Assembly (NCBI RefSeq): GCF_004363045.1
Contig: NZ_SNYJ01000011.1
Location: 84,136 to 148,135, forward strand
Length of the DNA stretch: 64,000 nt
Direction of reading: 5' to 3'
Origin: Aureibacillus halotolerans
GTDB lineage: Bacteria; Bacillota; Bacilli; Bacillales; DSM-28697
Below the pieces are notes generated by a model. The model ran no database searches. It was not told the origin of the DNA and saw only the letters and a program-made list of their open reading frames with translations. Below are positions 1 to 10,064 of this stretch, in pieces. Both the position numbers and the translations under genes were made by a program. Position 1 is the stretch's first letter. Every line of letters starts with the position of its first letter.

Positions 1-58
1 TTTCATGAGGGTGGCACCGCGGGTTAATCTCGTCCCTTTTTTAGGGACGGGATTTTTT
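1..58 (+). promoter_or_regulatory. 3' end of a T-box leader (antiterminator and terminator) for hisS-aspS
   Basis: The T-box core GGGTGGCACCGCGGG lies at about 9-23. In T-box leaders this bulged antiterminator pairs with the uncharged acceptor end (NCCA) of the cognate tRNA. It is followed by a competing terminator hairpin at about 29-52 (CTCGTCCC / GGGACGGG) and a T-run at 53-59. The 5' part with stem I and the specifier codon lies outside the window, so the sensed amino acid (His or Asp) cannot be read here. By position it controls the hisS-aspS operon. Confidence 0.93.
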
Positions 59-135
59 TGCGTTGTTGGCAATTGTACAAATTTGCCTAAACGATTGCGT
101 TGAGCATTGATGAAAACGACTGAGGAGGACAAAAA

Positions 136-1413
136 ATGGGCTTTAACATTCCGCGTGGCACGCAAGATTTGTTGCCGGGCACGATTGAAAAATGGCAGTA
201 CGTTGAAAACCATATAAAAACGCTTTGTAGTGCGTACAACTATCATGAAATTCGGACGCCTATTTTTGAACATACTGATCTGTTTTTACGAGGTGTTGGA
301 GAAAGCACTGATATTGTTCAAAAGGAAATGTACACGTTTAAGGATAAAGGCGATCGCAGCCTTACGTTAAGACCTGAGGGGACGGCCTCTGTGGCGAGGG
401 CTTTTGTGGAGAACAAGCTCTTTGGTCTCTCACAACAACCTGTAAAACTTTTTTATATTGGACCGATGTTCCGCTATGAACGTCCTCAATCTGGGCGCAT
501 GAGACAGCTTCATCAGTTTGGTATTGAAGCCTTGGGGAGTGAGGATCCAGGCATTGATGCTGAGGTCATCTCACTTGCGTTTAACACGTACAAATCCCTT
601 GGGCTTAAGAAGCTAAAGCTCGTGATTAATTCTCTCGGAGACTGGGAGAGCAGAAAACGTCATCGCGAATCGCTTGTCGCCCATTTCGAGCCATCGATTC
701 ACGAGTTTTGTGAGGATTGCCAGAAGAGACTAGAACTGAACCCGCTCCGCATTCTTGATTGCAAAAAGGATAAGGAACATCCGTTAGTTCAATCGGCACC
801 AGCCATACTCGACTTTTTATCTGACGAATCGAAAGCGTATTTTGCGGATGTTCAAAAGTATCTTGATGCTAACGACATCCAATATGTGATTGATCCGACG
901 CTTGTTCGCGGGCTAGATTATTACAATCACACAGCCTTTGAGATTATGAGCGAGGCAGAAGGGTTTGGTGCCGTCACAACGTTAAGTGGTGGCGGACGCT
1001 ACAATGGCATGGTGAAAGAGATTGGTGGTCCAGAAACGCCTTGTATGGGCTTCGGCATAGGCATTGAACGACTGTTGCTTGCGCTAGAAACAGAAGGCGT
1101 TGAGTTGCCTATATCCAAAAAGCTCGATTGCTTTGTTGCATGTTTGTGTGAAGAATCCAAGTTGGAAGGAAGTAAACTGCTACAGCAATTGCGTCAAGCG
1201 GGTCTTTCTGCAGACCGAGATTATTTGGATAAAAAAATGAAAGCCCAGTTTAAAATGGCGGACCGTTTGCAAGCGGAATTCGTTGTCATTCTTGGTGAAG
1301 AAGAATTAAACAAAGGGATTGCGCAAGTGAAAAACATGGAGACTGGCGAGCAAGCCGAAGTGAGCTTGCAAGAAGTGGTTAAGTATATTCAACAAAGGGG
1401 AGCTCAAGCATGA
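136..1413 (+). CDS. hisS: Histidyl-tRNA synthetase
   Basis: HisRS (425 aa) charges tRNA-His with histidine using ATP. It is a cytoplasmic class II synthetase. The N-terminus has the typical GTQDLLP. Motif 2 appears around [13 protein letters not shown], where the arginines bind ATP. The histidine-specific loop [14 protein letters not shown] sits near residue 256, and motif 3 ([11 protein letters not shown]) follows before a C-terminal anticodon-binding domain. Length is normal. The start is supported by GAGGAGGAC at 121-129, just before ATG. Its stop overlaps the aspS start (ATGA), so the two are translationally coupled, and a T-box leader stands upstream. Confidence 0.98.
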   Translation: MGFNIPRGTQDLLPGTIEKWQYVENHIKTLCSAYNYHEIRTPIFEHTDLFLRGVGESTDIVQKEMYTFKDKGDRSLTLRPEGTASVARAFVENKLFGLSQQPVKLFYIGPMFRYERPQSGRMRQLHQFGIEALGSEDPGIDAEVISLAFNTYKSLGLKKLKLVINSLGDWESRKRHRESLVAHFEPSIHEFCEDCQKRLELNPLRILDCKKDKEHPLVQSAPAILDFLSDESKAYFADVQKYLDANDIQYVIDPTLVRGLDYYNHTAFEIMSEAEGFGAVTTLSGGGRYNGMVKEIGGPETPCMGFGIGIERLLLALETEGVELPISKKLDCFVACLCEESKLEGSKLLQQLRQAGLSADRDYLDKKMKAQFKMADRLQAEFVVILGEEELNKGIAQVKNMETGEQAEVSLQEVVKYIQQRGAQA

Positions 1414-3176
1414 GTAGAGGACGAACGCATTACTGTGGCAAACTACGAAATGAACAAATCGGAGAAACTGTCGAACTAAAAGGATGGGTTAGCACTCGTC
1501 GAGATCTAGGTGGCGTCATCTTTATTGATTTAAGAGATGCGTCAGGCATTGTTCAAGTCGTAGCGGACCAAGAGCTGTTTGCTGATGCCTTTACGACAGC
1601 GGAGAGTGTACGAAGTGAATACGTCCTGCACGTAGAAGGAAAAGTTGTGGCGAGAAGCAAAGAAACCGTCAACGCAAAAATTCCTTCTGGCGAGATTGAA
1701 ATTGAAGCATCGCATATCAAAATAGTGAATGAAGCAAAAACGCCTCCATTTCCTATTGAAGATGACCTGCAAACGTCCGAAGACATTCGTTTGCGCTATC
1801 GTTACCTTGATTTAAGACGGCCTGTAATGCAAAACACATTGAGGCTCCGTCATCAGGTGTTTAAAACGATTCGTCACTATCTTGATGATCTTGAATTCAC
1901 TGAAGTAGAAACACCGATGCTGACAAAGAGCACACCTGAAGGCGCGCGTGATTATCTTGTGCCAAGCCGTGTGCACCCAGGCGAATTTTTCGCCCTTCCA
2001 CAATCACCACAGCTCTTCAAACAGCTGTTGATGGTATCTGGACTCGAAAGATATTATCAGATTACGAAGTGCTTTCGTGATGAAGACTTGCGAGCCGATC
2101 GTCAGCCAGAATTTACACAGCTCGACCTTGAAATGTCGTTTTTCGAAAAAGATGAGCTGTTTGCGATGATGGAAAAGATGGTTGTTAAGATTTTCAAAGA
2201 CGTGAAAGGTATCGAAATTGATTCTTCGTTCCCACGTATGACGTATGACGAAGCAATGGCACGTTACGGCTCCGACAAACCCGATACACGCTTTGGTGTC
2301 GAGCTGAAGAATTTTTCAGACCTAGCAACAGCTTGTGATTTTAAAGTCTTCCGTCAAGCCATTGAGAACGGTGGACAGGTGAAGGGCATTTGTGTACCAG
2401 GCGCTGCCGATCGATACTCGCGTAAAGAAATTGATCAGCTTGCTGATTTTGCTGCGCAATACAAGGCAAAAGGACTCGCTTGGCTCAAGGTAGAGGAAGA
2501 TGGAGTCAAAGGACCAATTGCGAAATTCTTTAATGACGCCGACTTTGACCTAATGATTGAGCGGTTTGCGGCCAATAAAGGCGATTTGCTGTTGTTTGTT
2601 GCCGACAAGCCTAGCGTCGTAGCCGATACACTAAGTGCATTACGTTTGCGTTTTGGCAAAGAGTTTGACCTCATTGATCAAAAGGCCCATCACTTATTAT
2701 GGGTTACAGAATGGCCGTTGCTTGAGTATGATGACGAAACAAATCGTTATCACGCCGCGCATCATCCATTTACATCGCCTGTTGCAGAAGACTTGGATAA
2801 GCTTGAGAGCAACCCAGCCGACGTAAAAGCTGAAGCGTATGATCTTGTCTTGAACGGGTACGAAATTGGTGGGGGATCGCTTCGTATTCATGAAAATGAC
2901 GTTCAAAAGCGTATGTTTAAGGCGATTGGTTTCAGTGAGGAAGAAAGTCAGGAGCAATTTGGCTTTTTGCTTGACGCCTTAGAATATGGCACGCCACCAC
3001 ACGGCGGTATCGCATTTGGATTAGATCGACTAGTCATGCTGCTAGCCGAACATTCCAACTTGCGTGAGGTCATTGCCTTTCCGAAAACGGCGAGTGCATC
3101 TGATGTGATGACCGCAGCGCCATCAGCTGTCAGCAAGAAACAGCTCAGCGATTTGCATATTGATCTAGATGTGTAA
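1410..3176 (+). CDS. aspS: Aspartyl-tRNA synthetase
   Basis: AspRS (588 aa) charges tRNA-Asp. Domains in order are an N-terminal OB-fold anticodon-binding domain ([13 protein letters not shown] near residue 24), the class II catalytic core with motif 2 ([19 protein letters not shown]), a bacterial GAD insertion domain around residues 290-430, and motif 3 (FGLDRLVML) near the C-terminus. The bacterial-type length and the insertion fit the family. It overlaps hisS by four bases and shares its T-box control. Whether it is discriminating or non-discriminating cannot be told by eye. Confidence 0.98.
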   Translation: MSRGRTHYCGKLRNEQIGETVELKGWVSTRRDLGGVIFIDLRDASGIVQVVADQELFADAFTTAESVRSEYVLHVEGKVVARSKETVNAKIPSGEIEIEASHIKIVNEAKTPPFPIEDDLQTSEDIRLRYRYLDLRRPVMQNTLRLRHQVFKTIRHYLDDLEFTEVETPMLTKSTPEGARDYLVPSRVHPGEFFALPQSPQLFKQLLMVSGLERYYQITKCFRDEDLRADRQPEFTQLDLEMSFFEKDELFAMMEKMVVKIFKDVKGIEIDSSFPRMTYDEAMARYGSDKPDTRFGVELKNFSDLATACDFKVFRQAIENGGQVKGICVPGAADRYSRKEIDQLADFAAQYKAKGLAWLKVEEDGVKGPIAKFFNDADFDLMIERFAANKGDLLLFVADKPSVVADTLSALRLRFGKEFDLIDQKAHHLLWVTEWPLLEYDDETNRYHAAHHPFTSPVAEDLDKLESNPADVKAEAYDLVLNGYEIGGGSLRIHENDVQKRMFKAIGFSEEESQEQFGFLLDALEYGTPPHGGIAFGLDRLVMLLAEHSNLREVIAFPKTASASDVMTAAPSAVSKKQLSDLHIDLDV

Positions 3177-3193
3177 AAATAATCTGACTACTA

Positions 3194-3222
3194 TTGCAAC
3201 GCTTTGTTGTCTATGATATAGT
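3194..3222 (+). promoter_or_regulatory. Sigma-A promoter of 6S RNA
   Basis: A TTGCAA -35 box (3194-3199), a 17-base spacer and a TATAGT -10 box (3217-3222, preceded by TGA) lie directly upstream of the 6S RNA-like sequence. They place the 5' end near 3229. Confidence 0.7.
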
Positions 3223-3228
3223 TTTAGA

Positions 3229-3420
3229 AAGAAGTCCTGAAGTGTACGTGTTTCCTCGCCTTGTTTTGACCGAACAATAGTGTGATCGGGAGCGATTGTT
3301 TTTCGGATGCCTTCATGCCTCGTAAGCTGAGGAAGGAGAAGATTTCGGAAACTGCGCACCCACCTGTGAAGAGCGGGTTCAAAACACTTGAGGAGACGGC
3401 ACCATTGGGGTTTCTTTCTT
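3229..3420 (+). ncRNA. ssrS: 6S RNA (SsrS/BsrA-like)
   Basis: This non-coding stretch directly downstream of aspS is where B. subtilis carries 6S-1 RNA (bsrA), between aspS and yrvM. The 5' segment AAGTCCTGAAGTGT (3232-3245) resembles the start of the B. subtilis RNA as I recall it. AAGTGT (3240-3245) pairs with ACACTT (3384-3389), and the flanking CCT pairs with AGG, giving the long closing stem. A large mostly unpaired middle and an internal stem follow, as in 6S RNAs. The RNA mimics an open promoter and sequesters the sigma-A holoenzyme. The 3' end is approximate; a hairpin with a T-rich tail lies at 3501-3543. Confidence 0.8.
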
Positions 3421-3500
3421 TATGTTGACTTAGGATAAAGATTAAAAATACGTAAACACAAAAAGATAAGTGAAGCAATCTCATAACTAATTTACTGAGA

Positions 3501-3543
3501 AAAACTCTGAACGATTCAATTGAATCTGTTCGGAGTTTTATTT
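3501..3543 (+). terminator. Intrinsic terminator-like hairpin
   Basis: ACTCTGAAC and GTTCGGAGT form an imperfect stem around an AT-rich loop, followed by TTTTATTT. Related hairpins (ACTCC-AAC / GTT-GGAGT) occur at 4055-4088 and 38519-38559, so this looks like a member of a repeated terminator family as well as the end of the aspS/6S region. Confidence 0.6.
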
Positions 3544-3732
3544 AATTCAGGTTCCTTAATACGTGCAGTATGAGTTCTTTACAAAGACATAAACATATTC
3601 GAAGATCAATCCTGCGAAGCAGATGATCTTCGGTCACAAGTTATGAAGCAAAGTGGCTAAACTAAATTTTCATTTTCTCCATTGTAATAAGAACATAAAA
3701 AAATAAAAACACTTTACGCAAAAAACAAAACA

Positions 3733-4036
3733 TCAGCGTAGTCAAAATACGTAGACTCCTGCGGCAAAGAAAACACGACGAGGTCTTTTTGAGTCGATGT
3801 TGCACTTGTACCCTTTAGGGTGAAACAGCGCGAGCTGAAGATCCCGGAGGAAAGCCGCTTATGCTTTCCGAGGAAGCTGAAGCCGTGCCAGGCGGCATAG
3901 AAAACACGACGAGGTCTTCTCGAGTCGATGTTGCACTTGTACCCGTAGGGTGAAAAGAAAACACGATGAGGTACTCGCGAATCGATGTTGACCTTATACC
4001 CTTTAGGGTGCAAGCGAAGTATTTTGACGAAGCGGT
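3733..4036 (-). repeat. Dispersed repeat family A, copy 1, with three 55-bp hairpin cassettes
   Basis: Relative to the copy at 38.6 kb this one is inverted. The backbone runs from AGTCAAAATACGTAGACTCC (3740 on) through CGCGAGCTGAAGATC and GAAGCTGAAGCCGTGCC to GTATTTTGACGAAGCGG (to 4036). Its two ends carry imperfect inverted copies of GTCAAAATAC. Cassettes lie at 3770-3825, 3901-3955 and 3958-4010. Each reads roughly AAAACACGACGAGG...CGATGTTGCAC...ACCCTTTAGGGTG and can fold into two hairpins. No protein is credibly encoded. The rest of 3421-4140 is AT-rich with nothing else recognised. Confidence 0.8.
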
Positions 4037-4048
4037 CAGTGTCTTAAA

Positions 4049-4090
4049 AACAAAACTCCAAACAGATTAAATTGAAACTGTTTGGAGTTT
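4049..4090 (-). terminator. Terminator of the rsfA-like gene
   Basis: ACTCCAAACAG (4055-4065) pairs with CTGTTTGGAGT (4078-4088). On the minus strand the stem is followed by TTTTGTTTTTAAG, which suits the end of the minus-strand gene at 4141. Confidence 0.75.
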
Positions 4091-4140
4091 ATATAAGTGA
4101 TTTTTACATAAATTGTATTTATTTTTTCTCATAACGGTCT

Positions 4141-4776
4141 CTATTTCGCCACTTGTGTGAAGTTCCCATCCTCGTCCATACGAAACCGACCGACGGAGGC
4201 ATTTTGATCAAGCTTTGTACGCCGTCTCGCTTTATCCATCATAAGCACAAAGGTTTGGTAATCCTCTTGGATATCCTCATAGTCATCCTTCAAACGCTGA
4301 TAGCTTTCCTCAAGCTCTTGAATCTCTTCCTTCTGCTTTTCATACAACCGTTGAAGCTGTTCATGATCCTCTGCCAGCACCTGAGACTGTTTTTCATCAA
4401 AGGTACTCAAAAATTGGATGACGTCCTGTAAAGAAGTCATTGATGTTTTTGCAGCGGTAGGGGAAGGTGACTGTGTGATTCCTTCTGTAGCACGCTTTAC
4501 CGGTTCGTCTCTTATATGCCCAGGGACGTACGCTTGAGCTTGTTCTTTCTTATATGCCTTGCGCTGTTTTTTGGCCATGGCAATCGCTTGTTCATATTTA
4601 TTGCGAATTTCTGCATTCCAACGAAAGCCACACGCAGCAGATGTTCGATTTAATGCATCGCCCACTTCATCAAAGGCTTTTAATTGTGTGCTTCCTTCAC
4701 GTATGTGACGAAGGACAGTTTCTGCAAGCAGGAGGTCATCTTCATGCGACCAAGCATCCTGTCTCACTTTAATCAT
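4141..4776 (-). CDS. RsfA-family prespore transcription factor
   Basis: 211 aa. The first 75 residues form a Myb/SANT-like DNA-binding domain, with [19 protein letters not shown], then [16 protein letters not shown], a stretch characteristic of the B. subtilis RsfA/YlbO(GerR) group of sporulation regulators. Residues about 110-190 are a long Glu/Gln/Lys-rich coiled coil, probably for dimerisation, followed by a short tail. The start is supported by AGGAGCTGAAC upstream. It reads on the minus strand downstream of rarA, separated by about 90 bp, and ends at a strong hairpin. In B. subtilis such proteins modulate sigma-F or sigma-E regulons; that role here is inferred. The paralogue cannot be fixed by eye. 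Confidence 0.8.
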   Translation of the reverse strand: MIKVRQDAWSHEDDLLLAETVLRHIREGSTQLKAFDEVGDALNRTSAACGFRWNAEIRNKYEQAIAMAKKQRKAYKKEQAQAYVPGHIRDEPVKRATEGITQSPSPTAAKTSMTSLQDVIQFLSTFDEKQSQVLAEDHEQLQRLYEKQKEEIQELEESYQRLKDDYEDIQEDYQTFVLMMDKARRRTKLDQNASVGRFRMDEDGNFTQVAK

Positions 4777-4869
4777 ATTGTTCAGCTCCTAGTTTATGAG
4801 ATTTGGACGGCACCCAAGGCGTCTTCGTCCCGCTTTACTAGTGAACAGTATGACCGCTCTGCGCTTGAC

Positions 4870-6195
4870 TTATACGTCTTTTTTACGTTGAAGGAAATAA
4901 TCAAGTCGTTTCTGGACCGTTTTTTCGTACCCTCGATCAGTAGGTTGGTAGAAGGTGCGTTTACTTAAGTGCTCTGGCAGATACGCCTGTGGCACATACC
5001 CGCCCTCATAATCGTGTGGGTATTTGTAATCCAGCCCTCGCCCAAGCTCTTTAGCTCCTGGATAATGACCGTCACGAAGGTGAGCGGGAACTAAGCCGCC
5101 TTTTTCCTTTTCAACCGTGCGAAGGGCAGCATCAATTCCGGTAATCACACGATTGCTTTTTGGAGCAGTTGCAAGATAGAGAGCGGCTTCTGCTAGAGGA
5201 ATTCGAGCTTCTGGCATGCCAATAAAATCAACCGCACGTGCCGCAGCCTCAGCGATAAGGAGTGCGTTTGGATCCGCTAGGCCAACATCCTCAGCGGCAT
5301 GAACAAAGAGACGGCGAGCGATAAAGCGCGGATCTTCACCAGCATAGATCATTTTGGCGAGCCAATATAGCGTGGCATCGGGGTCAGAGCCGCGAATGCT
5401 CTTAATGAATGCCGAAATAACGTCGTAATGCTCATCGCCGTTTTTATCATAGTGGACGACGCGACGCTGAATGGATTCCTCTGCGGCTTCCAAAGAAATC
5501 TGGATTTCGCCATTGTCCGCAGGTGACGTTGTGAGAACGGCAAGCTCTAGGGCGTTGAGTGCTGTTCGAGCATCTCCAGTTGCGACGTCGACGAGGTGTG
5601 CGAGAGCGTCTTCCGCTATTTCAATTGCGTACTCACCGTACCCGCGTTCTTTATCTTGAATCGCTTGCTGGAGAACATGTTTTACGTCATCGTTTGTTAA
5701 AGAATGAAATTCGAAAAGGCGTGATCGTGACAAGAGCGCCCGATTAATTTCAAACATTGGATTTTCTGTCGTTGCCCCAATGAGGACAATCGTCCCGTCC
5801 TCAACAAAAGGGAGCAGGGCATCTTGCTGGCTTTTATTGAAGCGATGAATTTCATCGATAAATAAAATCGTTTTCGTTTCATTCATCAGCAGCTGTTCCT
5901 TCGCGTTTGTTGTTACTTCGCGAATATCCTTTACGCCTGAAGAGACGGCATTTAATTGCTCAAAGATACCTGACGTCGTATGGGCGATAATTCTGGCCAA
6001 CGTTGTTTTTCCAGTGCCAGGCGGTCCAAAGTAGATCATCGGAGTGAGCTGGTCTGCTTCAACAGCTCTGCGCAGTAGCTTTCCTTTGCCGATGATGTGT
6101 GCTTGACCAATAAACTCATCAAGTGTTCGCGGACGCATGCGCGAAGCGAGAGGCGTCCCTTTTGGCGACCGGTTATTCATTGAAAATAGATCCAT
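4870..6195 (-). CDS. rarA: Replication-associated recombination protein A (RarA/MgsA family AAA ATPase)
   Basis: A 441-aa clamp-loader-like AAA+ ATPase acting at stalled replication forks. Visible elements are [15 protein letters not shown] at the N-terminus, Walker [10 protein letters not shown] near residue 50, Walker [10 protein letters not shown], sensor 1 GATTENP, and the C-terminal tetramerisation part ([27 protein letters not shown]). The start is the ATG at 6193-6195, which follows AGGAGGA at 6201-6207. A start ten codons earlier would hide that site inside the gene. B. subtilis has the same neighbour order (rarA next to cymR-iscS-mnmA). Confidence 0.96.
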   Translation of the reverse strand: MDLFSMNNRSPKGTPLASRMRPRTLDEFIGQAHIIGKGKLLRRAVEADQLTPMIYFGPPGTGKTTLARIIAHTTSGIFEQLNAVSSGVKDIREVTTNAKEQLLMNETKTILFIDEIHRFNKSQQDALLPFVEDGTIVLIGATTENPMFEINRALLSRSRLFEFHSLTNDDVKHVLQQAIQDKERGYGEYAIEIAEDALAHLVDVATGDARTALNALELAVLTTSPADNGEIQISLEAAEESIQRRVVHYDKNGDEHYDVISAFIKSIRGSDPDATLYWLAKMIYAGEDPRFIARRLFVHAAEDVGLADPNALLIAEAAARAVDFIGMPEARIPLAEAALYLATAPKSNRVITGIDAALRTVEKEKGGLVPAHLRDGHYPGAKELGRGLDYKYPHDYEGGYVPQAYLPEHLSKRTFYQPTDRGYEKTVQKRLDYFLQRKKDV

Positions 6196-6419
6196 GCCAG
6201 TCCTCCTATTCATGGATGGTCCCATGTCAGCTTAGATTGCTCTGTTTTCTAAGCTGTGATGGAAGCGTTCCTATCTCAGCGGTGATATACTAGAGTCATC
6301 AGCGCTACAATCTGTTCGAAACATACACCACTGTAGCCAACAATGCAAGAAAGATTGGTTTCATGATATAATGTGTTCAGTTTTGTCGCATGATGTATAA
6401 AAGGAGCTGTATACACAGG

Positions 6420-7094
6420 TTGAGGCGAAGAGTGATTCGTATAAGTGTTTTCCTAATCGGCATGGCCGTTATGGCTTTTGGTATTGCGATGATGATACGA
6501 GCAGACCTCGGTAGTGCGCCTTGGGATGTTCTGCATATTGGCTTGTACAAACAACTTGGTCTGACCATCGGAACGTGGTCCATCATTATTGGATGTATGA
6601 TTCTTGGTATGTCTTCCATTTTAGAGCGTGAGTGGCCAAAGGCAGGTGCCTTTGTGAATATGGTACTTGTCGGAGTTTTTATTGATGTATATTTATTAAT
6701 GCCTTGGTTTAAAACGCCAGAAATGCTCATTTTTCAATGGACAATGCTGCTAGCAGGCATTATGATCATTGGTTTTGGCATCGGCATGTACATTTCAGCA
6801 AATCTTGGTGCTGGCCCAAGAGATTCATTAATGCTTGCATTAACGAAACGAACAGGGTGGCCCGTCCGACGAATTCGAAGTGCAATGGAAATGATTGTAC
6901 TCACATGTGGTTGGTTGCTTGGGGGACCCGTTTTTTGGGGAACACTTATTTTTACATTTGGTATTGGTCCCGTCGTAGGGGTGACGCTTCCAATGTGCGA
7001 ACGAAGTATGACATATTTGTTGAACAGGAGAGATCAAAATGAAAATATCGACAAAAGGAAGATACGGTCTAACCATTATGATCGCGTTGGCTAA
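6420..7094 (+). CDS. YczE/YyaS/YitT-family integral membrane protein
   Basis: About 224 aa with five or so hydrophobic segments. The duplicated motif RADLGSAPWDVLHIGL (N-terminal half) and SANLGAGPRDSLMLAL (C-terminal half) identifies the YczE/YyaS membrane family, whose transport role is unsettled. TTG at 6420 sits 12-13 bases after AAAAGGAG (6400-6407); an ATG at 6390 would put that site inside the gene, so the start is uncertain. The last 56 bases overlap cymR in another frame, so the C-terminal tail (NENIDKRKIRSNHYDRVG) is read out of the cymR coding sequence. B. subtilis has no such gene between rarA and cymR, which suggests insertion here. Confidence 0.8.
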   Translation: MRRRVIRISVFLIGMAVMAFGIAMMIRADLGSAPWDVLHIGLYKQLGLTIGTWSIIIGCMILGMSSILEREWPKAGAFVNMVLVGVFIDVYLLMPWFKTPEMLIFQWTMLLAGIMIIGFGIGMYISANLGAGPRDSLMLALTKRTGWPVRRIRSAMEMIVLTCGWLLGGPVFWGTLIFTFGIGPVVGVTLPMCERSMTYLLNRRDQNENIDKRKIRSNHYDRVG

Positions 7095-7458
7095 AAAAAC
7101 TGGTGATACACCGACATCGTTAAAATCAATTGCGCAGGATCATAACCTGTCAGAGCATTACCTTGAGCAGTTAATCGCCCCATTAAGGAACGCAGGGCTT
7201 GTGAAAAGTATCCGTGGTGCATACGGAGGGTACGTGCTAGCAAAAGATGCAGCGACAATTACGTCAGGGGATATTATTCGTGTGCTTGAAGGACCGATTA
7301 GTCTCGTTGAAGTATTAGAAGATGAAGAACCTGCGAAACGTGACCTATGGATTCGTATTCGTGATGCGGTCAAGGATGTTCTTGACAACACGACGCTTGA
7401 AGATTTGGCGAATTACGAGAGCAATGATGAGCAAGAATCCTACATGTTTTATATTTAA
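7039..7458 (+). CDS. cymR: CymR, Rrf2-family repressor of cysteine metabolism
   Basis: 139 aa. The N-terminus MKISTKGRYGLTIM and the winged-helix segment (LSEHYLEQLIAPLRNAGLVKSIRGAYGGY) are classic Rrf2. The Fe-S cysteines of IscR are absent, as in CymR, which in B. subtilis acts with CysK to repress sulfur-assimilation genes. GGAGAGATCAAA precedes the start, inside the yczE-like gene, so translation is probably coupled to it. Next come iscS and mnmA, the usual cymR neighbours. Other Rrf2 proteins cannot be excluded from sequence alone, but length and synteny favour CymR. Confidence 0.93.
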   Translation: MKISTKGRYGLTIMIALAKKTGDTPTSLKSIAQDHNLSEHYLEQLIAPLRNAGLVKSIRGAYGGYVLAKDAATITSGDIIRVLEGPISLVEVLEDEEPAKRDLWIRIRDAVKDVLDNTTLEDLANYESNDEQESYMFYI

Positions 7459-7481
7459 GCTAAAAATATCATTAAATCCGA

Positions 7482-7618
7482 AGGCTGAAAAACCTAAACT
7501 GAACGAAAACGTTTGTTTGCTCTAAGCGCAAAGTCTTAGGAGGCGAGGCGCTGCCATAAGGGCAATGAGCACCGGACAAGGCAAAGCAACGAAGAAAGCA
7601 AGCGTTTCTCATCAGCCT
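7482..7618 (+). repeat. Dispersed repeat family B, copy 1
   Basis: A 137-bp non-coding element bounded by AGGCTGA and TCAGCCT. It contains GTTTGCTCTAAGC, GCCATAAGGGCAATG, CACCGGACAAG and GAAAGCAAGCGTTT. Inverted relatives lie at 43422-43526 and 63608-63732. It fills most of the gap between cymR and iscS. Confidence 0.8.
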
Positions 7619-7629
7619 AAAAAAAACGC

Positions 7630-7670
7630 GGAGGCTGAGCGTGTGTGACCCCTAAAACACCAAAGCCTCC
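7630..7670 (+). other. Hairpin in the iscS 5' region
   Basis: GGAGGCT (7630-7636) pairs with AGCCTCC (7664-7670), with an inner GTGT/ACAC stem. No T-run follows, so it is not an obvious terminator. It ends 30 bases before the iscS ATG. Its function, if any, is unknown. Confidence 0.4.
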
Positions 7671-7700
7671 TTGCACGCACTAGAAAGGAAGGCTTTCTTA

Positions 7701-8858
7701 ATGAAACGTATTTACCTTGATCATGCGTCCACAACACCAATGCACCCTGACGTCATTGCAGCAGTAGCCGAAGCGAGTCAGACCTATTTTGCCAATCCAT
7801 CTAGCACACACACTTTTGGAAGAGAGGCAAAGCAGAGAATGGAAGCGGTTCGCCGTACGGCAGCAAAGTCAATTGGTGCAGAGGCAAAGCAGATCATTTT
7901 TACAAGTGGCGGCACCGAGTCGGATAACCTTGCCATTTTAGGTGTAGCAGCGGCAGCAGAGAAGCAAGGGAAAAAAGGGCATATGATGACGACGATGATT
8001 GAACACCATGCGGTTTTAAAGGCCTTTGATGCGCTTGAAAAGCGTGGGTGGGACGTTACGTATTTGTCTCCGTCAAGTGAAGGCTTTATCACAGCAGATC
8101 AGGTTGAGGAGGCATTGAAGCCTTCTACAGTGCTCGTCTCAATTATGGCGGCGAACAATGAAGTGGGAACCCTACAGCCGATTGGTGAAATTGGCGCGAG
8201 GCTACTAAATCATCCGGTGTTATTTCATACAGATGCTGTACAGGTGTATGGCATTCAATCGCTGCAAGTTGATGAACTAAACGTTGACTTCCTCACAACC
8301 GCTGCACACAAATTAAATGGACCGAACGGCGTTGGTTTTTTGTACGTTCGTCATGCAAACTCAATTGAATCAATTCTGCACGGTGGATCACAGGAACGAC
8401 AGCATCGTGCAGGAACAGAAAATATCGCTGGTTTATGTGGATTCGAAAAGGCCATCGAGCTAACGCAAGCGCAGTTCGTTGGTCACCACGATCATCTGCA
8501 AAAGCTCAAGACACGTTTCCTGTCCGTGCTAGAGGATGCAAAGCTATCTTTTTCTACGAATGGCGCAAGTGGAGTGGAAAGCTTGCCTTCCATCGTGAAC
8601 CTTTGCTTTCCTGATGTTCGTAGTGATCAATTGCTCATGAATTTGGATCTAGAAGGTGTGGCGGCTTCTAGTGGTTCGGCATGCACCGCAGGAACGTTAG
8701 AGCCCTCCCATGTTGTACAAGCAATGTGGCCGGATCTACCGGAGCGGGCGATGACCTCCGTGCGGTTTAGTTTTGGTGTATACATGGATGTTGATGAGGT
8801 CGAACAGGCCGCGAAACGGACGGTTACGATTATTCGACGTTTAAGCAAAAACAACTAG
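7701..8858 (+). CDS. iscS: Cysteine desulfurase (YrvO/IscS-type) feeding MnmA
   Basis: A 385-aa PLP enzyme that removes sulfur from cysteine as a protein-bound persulfide. Features are YLDHASTTPMHP at the N-terminus, the PLP lysine in TTAAHKLNGPNG, FHTDAVQ, and the catalytic cysteine in SSGSACTAGTLEPSHV near residue 328. The ATG at 7701 follows GAAAGGAAGG; the frame stays open ten codons upstream but has no good site there. It stands 18 bp before mnmA. B. subtilis YrvO in the same position supplies sulfur for tRNA 2-thiouridylation, so I infer the same dedicated job here rather than general Fe-S assembly. Confidence 0.95.
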   Translation: MKRIYLDHASTTPMHPDVIAAVAEASQTYFANPSSTHTFGREAKQRMEAVRRTAAKSIGAEAKQIIFTSGGTESDNLAILGVAAAAEKQGKKGHMMTTMIEHHAVLKAFDALEKRGWDVTYLSPSSEGFITADQVEEALKPSTVLVSIMAANNEVGTLQPIGEIGARLLNHPVLFHTDAVQVYGIQSLQVDELNVDFLTTAAHKLNGPNGVGFLYVRHANSIESILHGGSQERQHRAGTENIAGLCGFEKAIELTQAQFVGHHDHLQKLKTRFLSVLEDAKLSFSTNGASGVESLPSIVNLCFPDVRSDQLLMNLDLEGVAASSGSACTAGTLEPSHVVQAMWPDLPERAMTSVRFSFGVYMDVDEVEQAAKRTVTIIRRLSKNN

Positions 8859-9974
<1,116 letters not shown>

Positions 9975-10064
9975 TGACGTTTAGGTTAGGTGCTGTGGCA
10001 TAAGCCCAGTTGCCTGCCTTTTTTAATGACAGCATAACGGGTTTCCCGGAAAGAAGGTATACTT

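Noticed and set aside
3714..4013. 99-codon minus-strand open frame across the family A repeat
   Set aside because: The frame consists of repeated non-coding cassettes (repeated Tyr-Lys-x-Asn-Ile-Asp-Ser motifs) and has no ribosome site; it arises because the cassette lengths are near multiples of three.
7495..7515. cre (CcpA) site GAAAACGTTTGT
   Set aside because: It matches the consensus only partly and lies inside repeat family B, where similar sequence recurs by descent.
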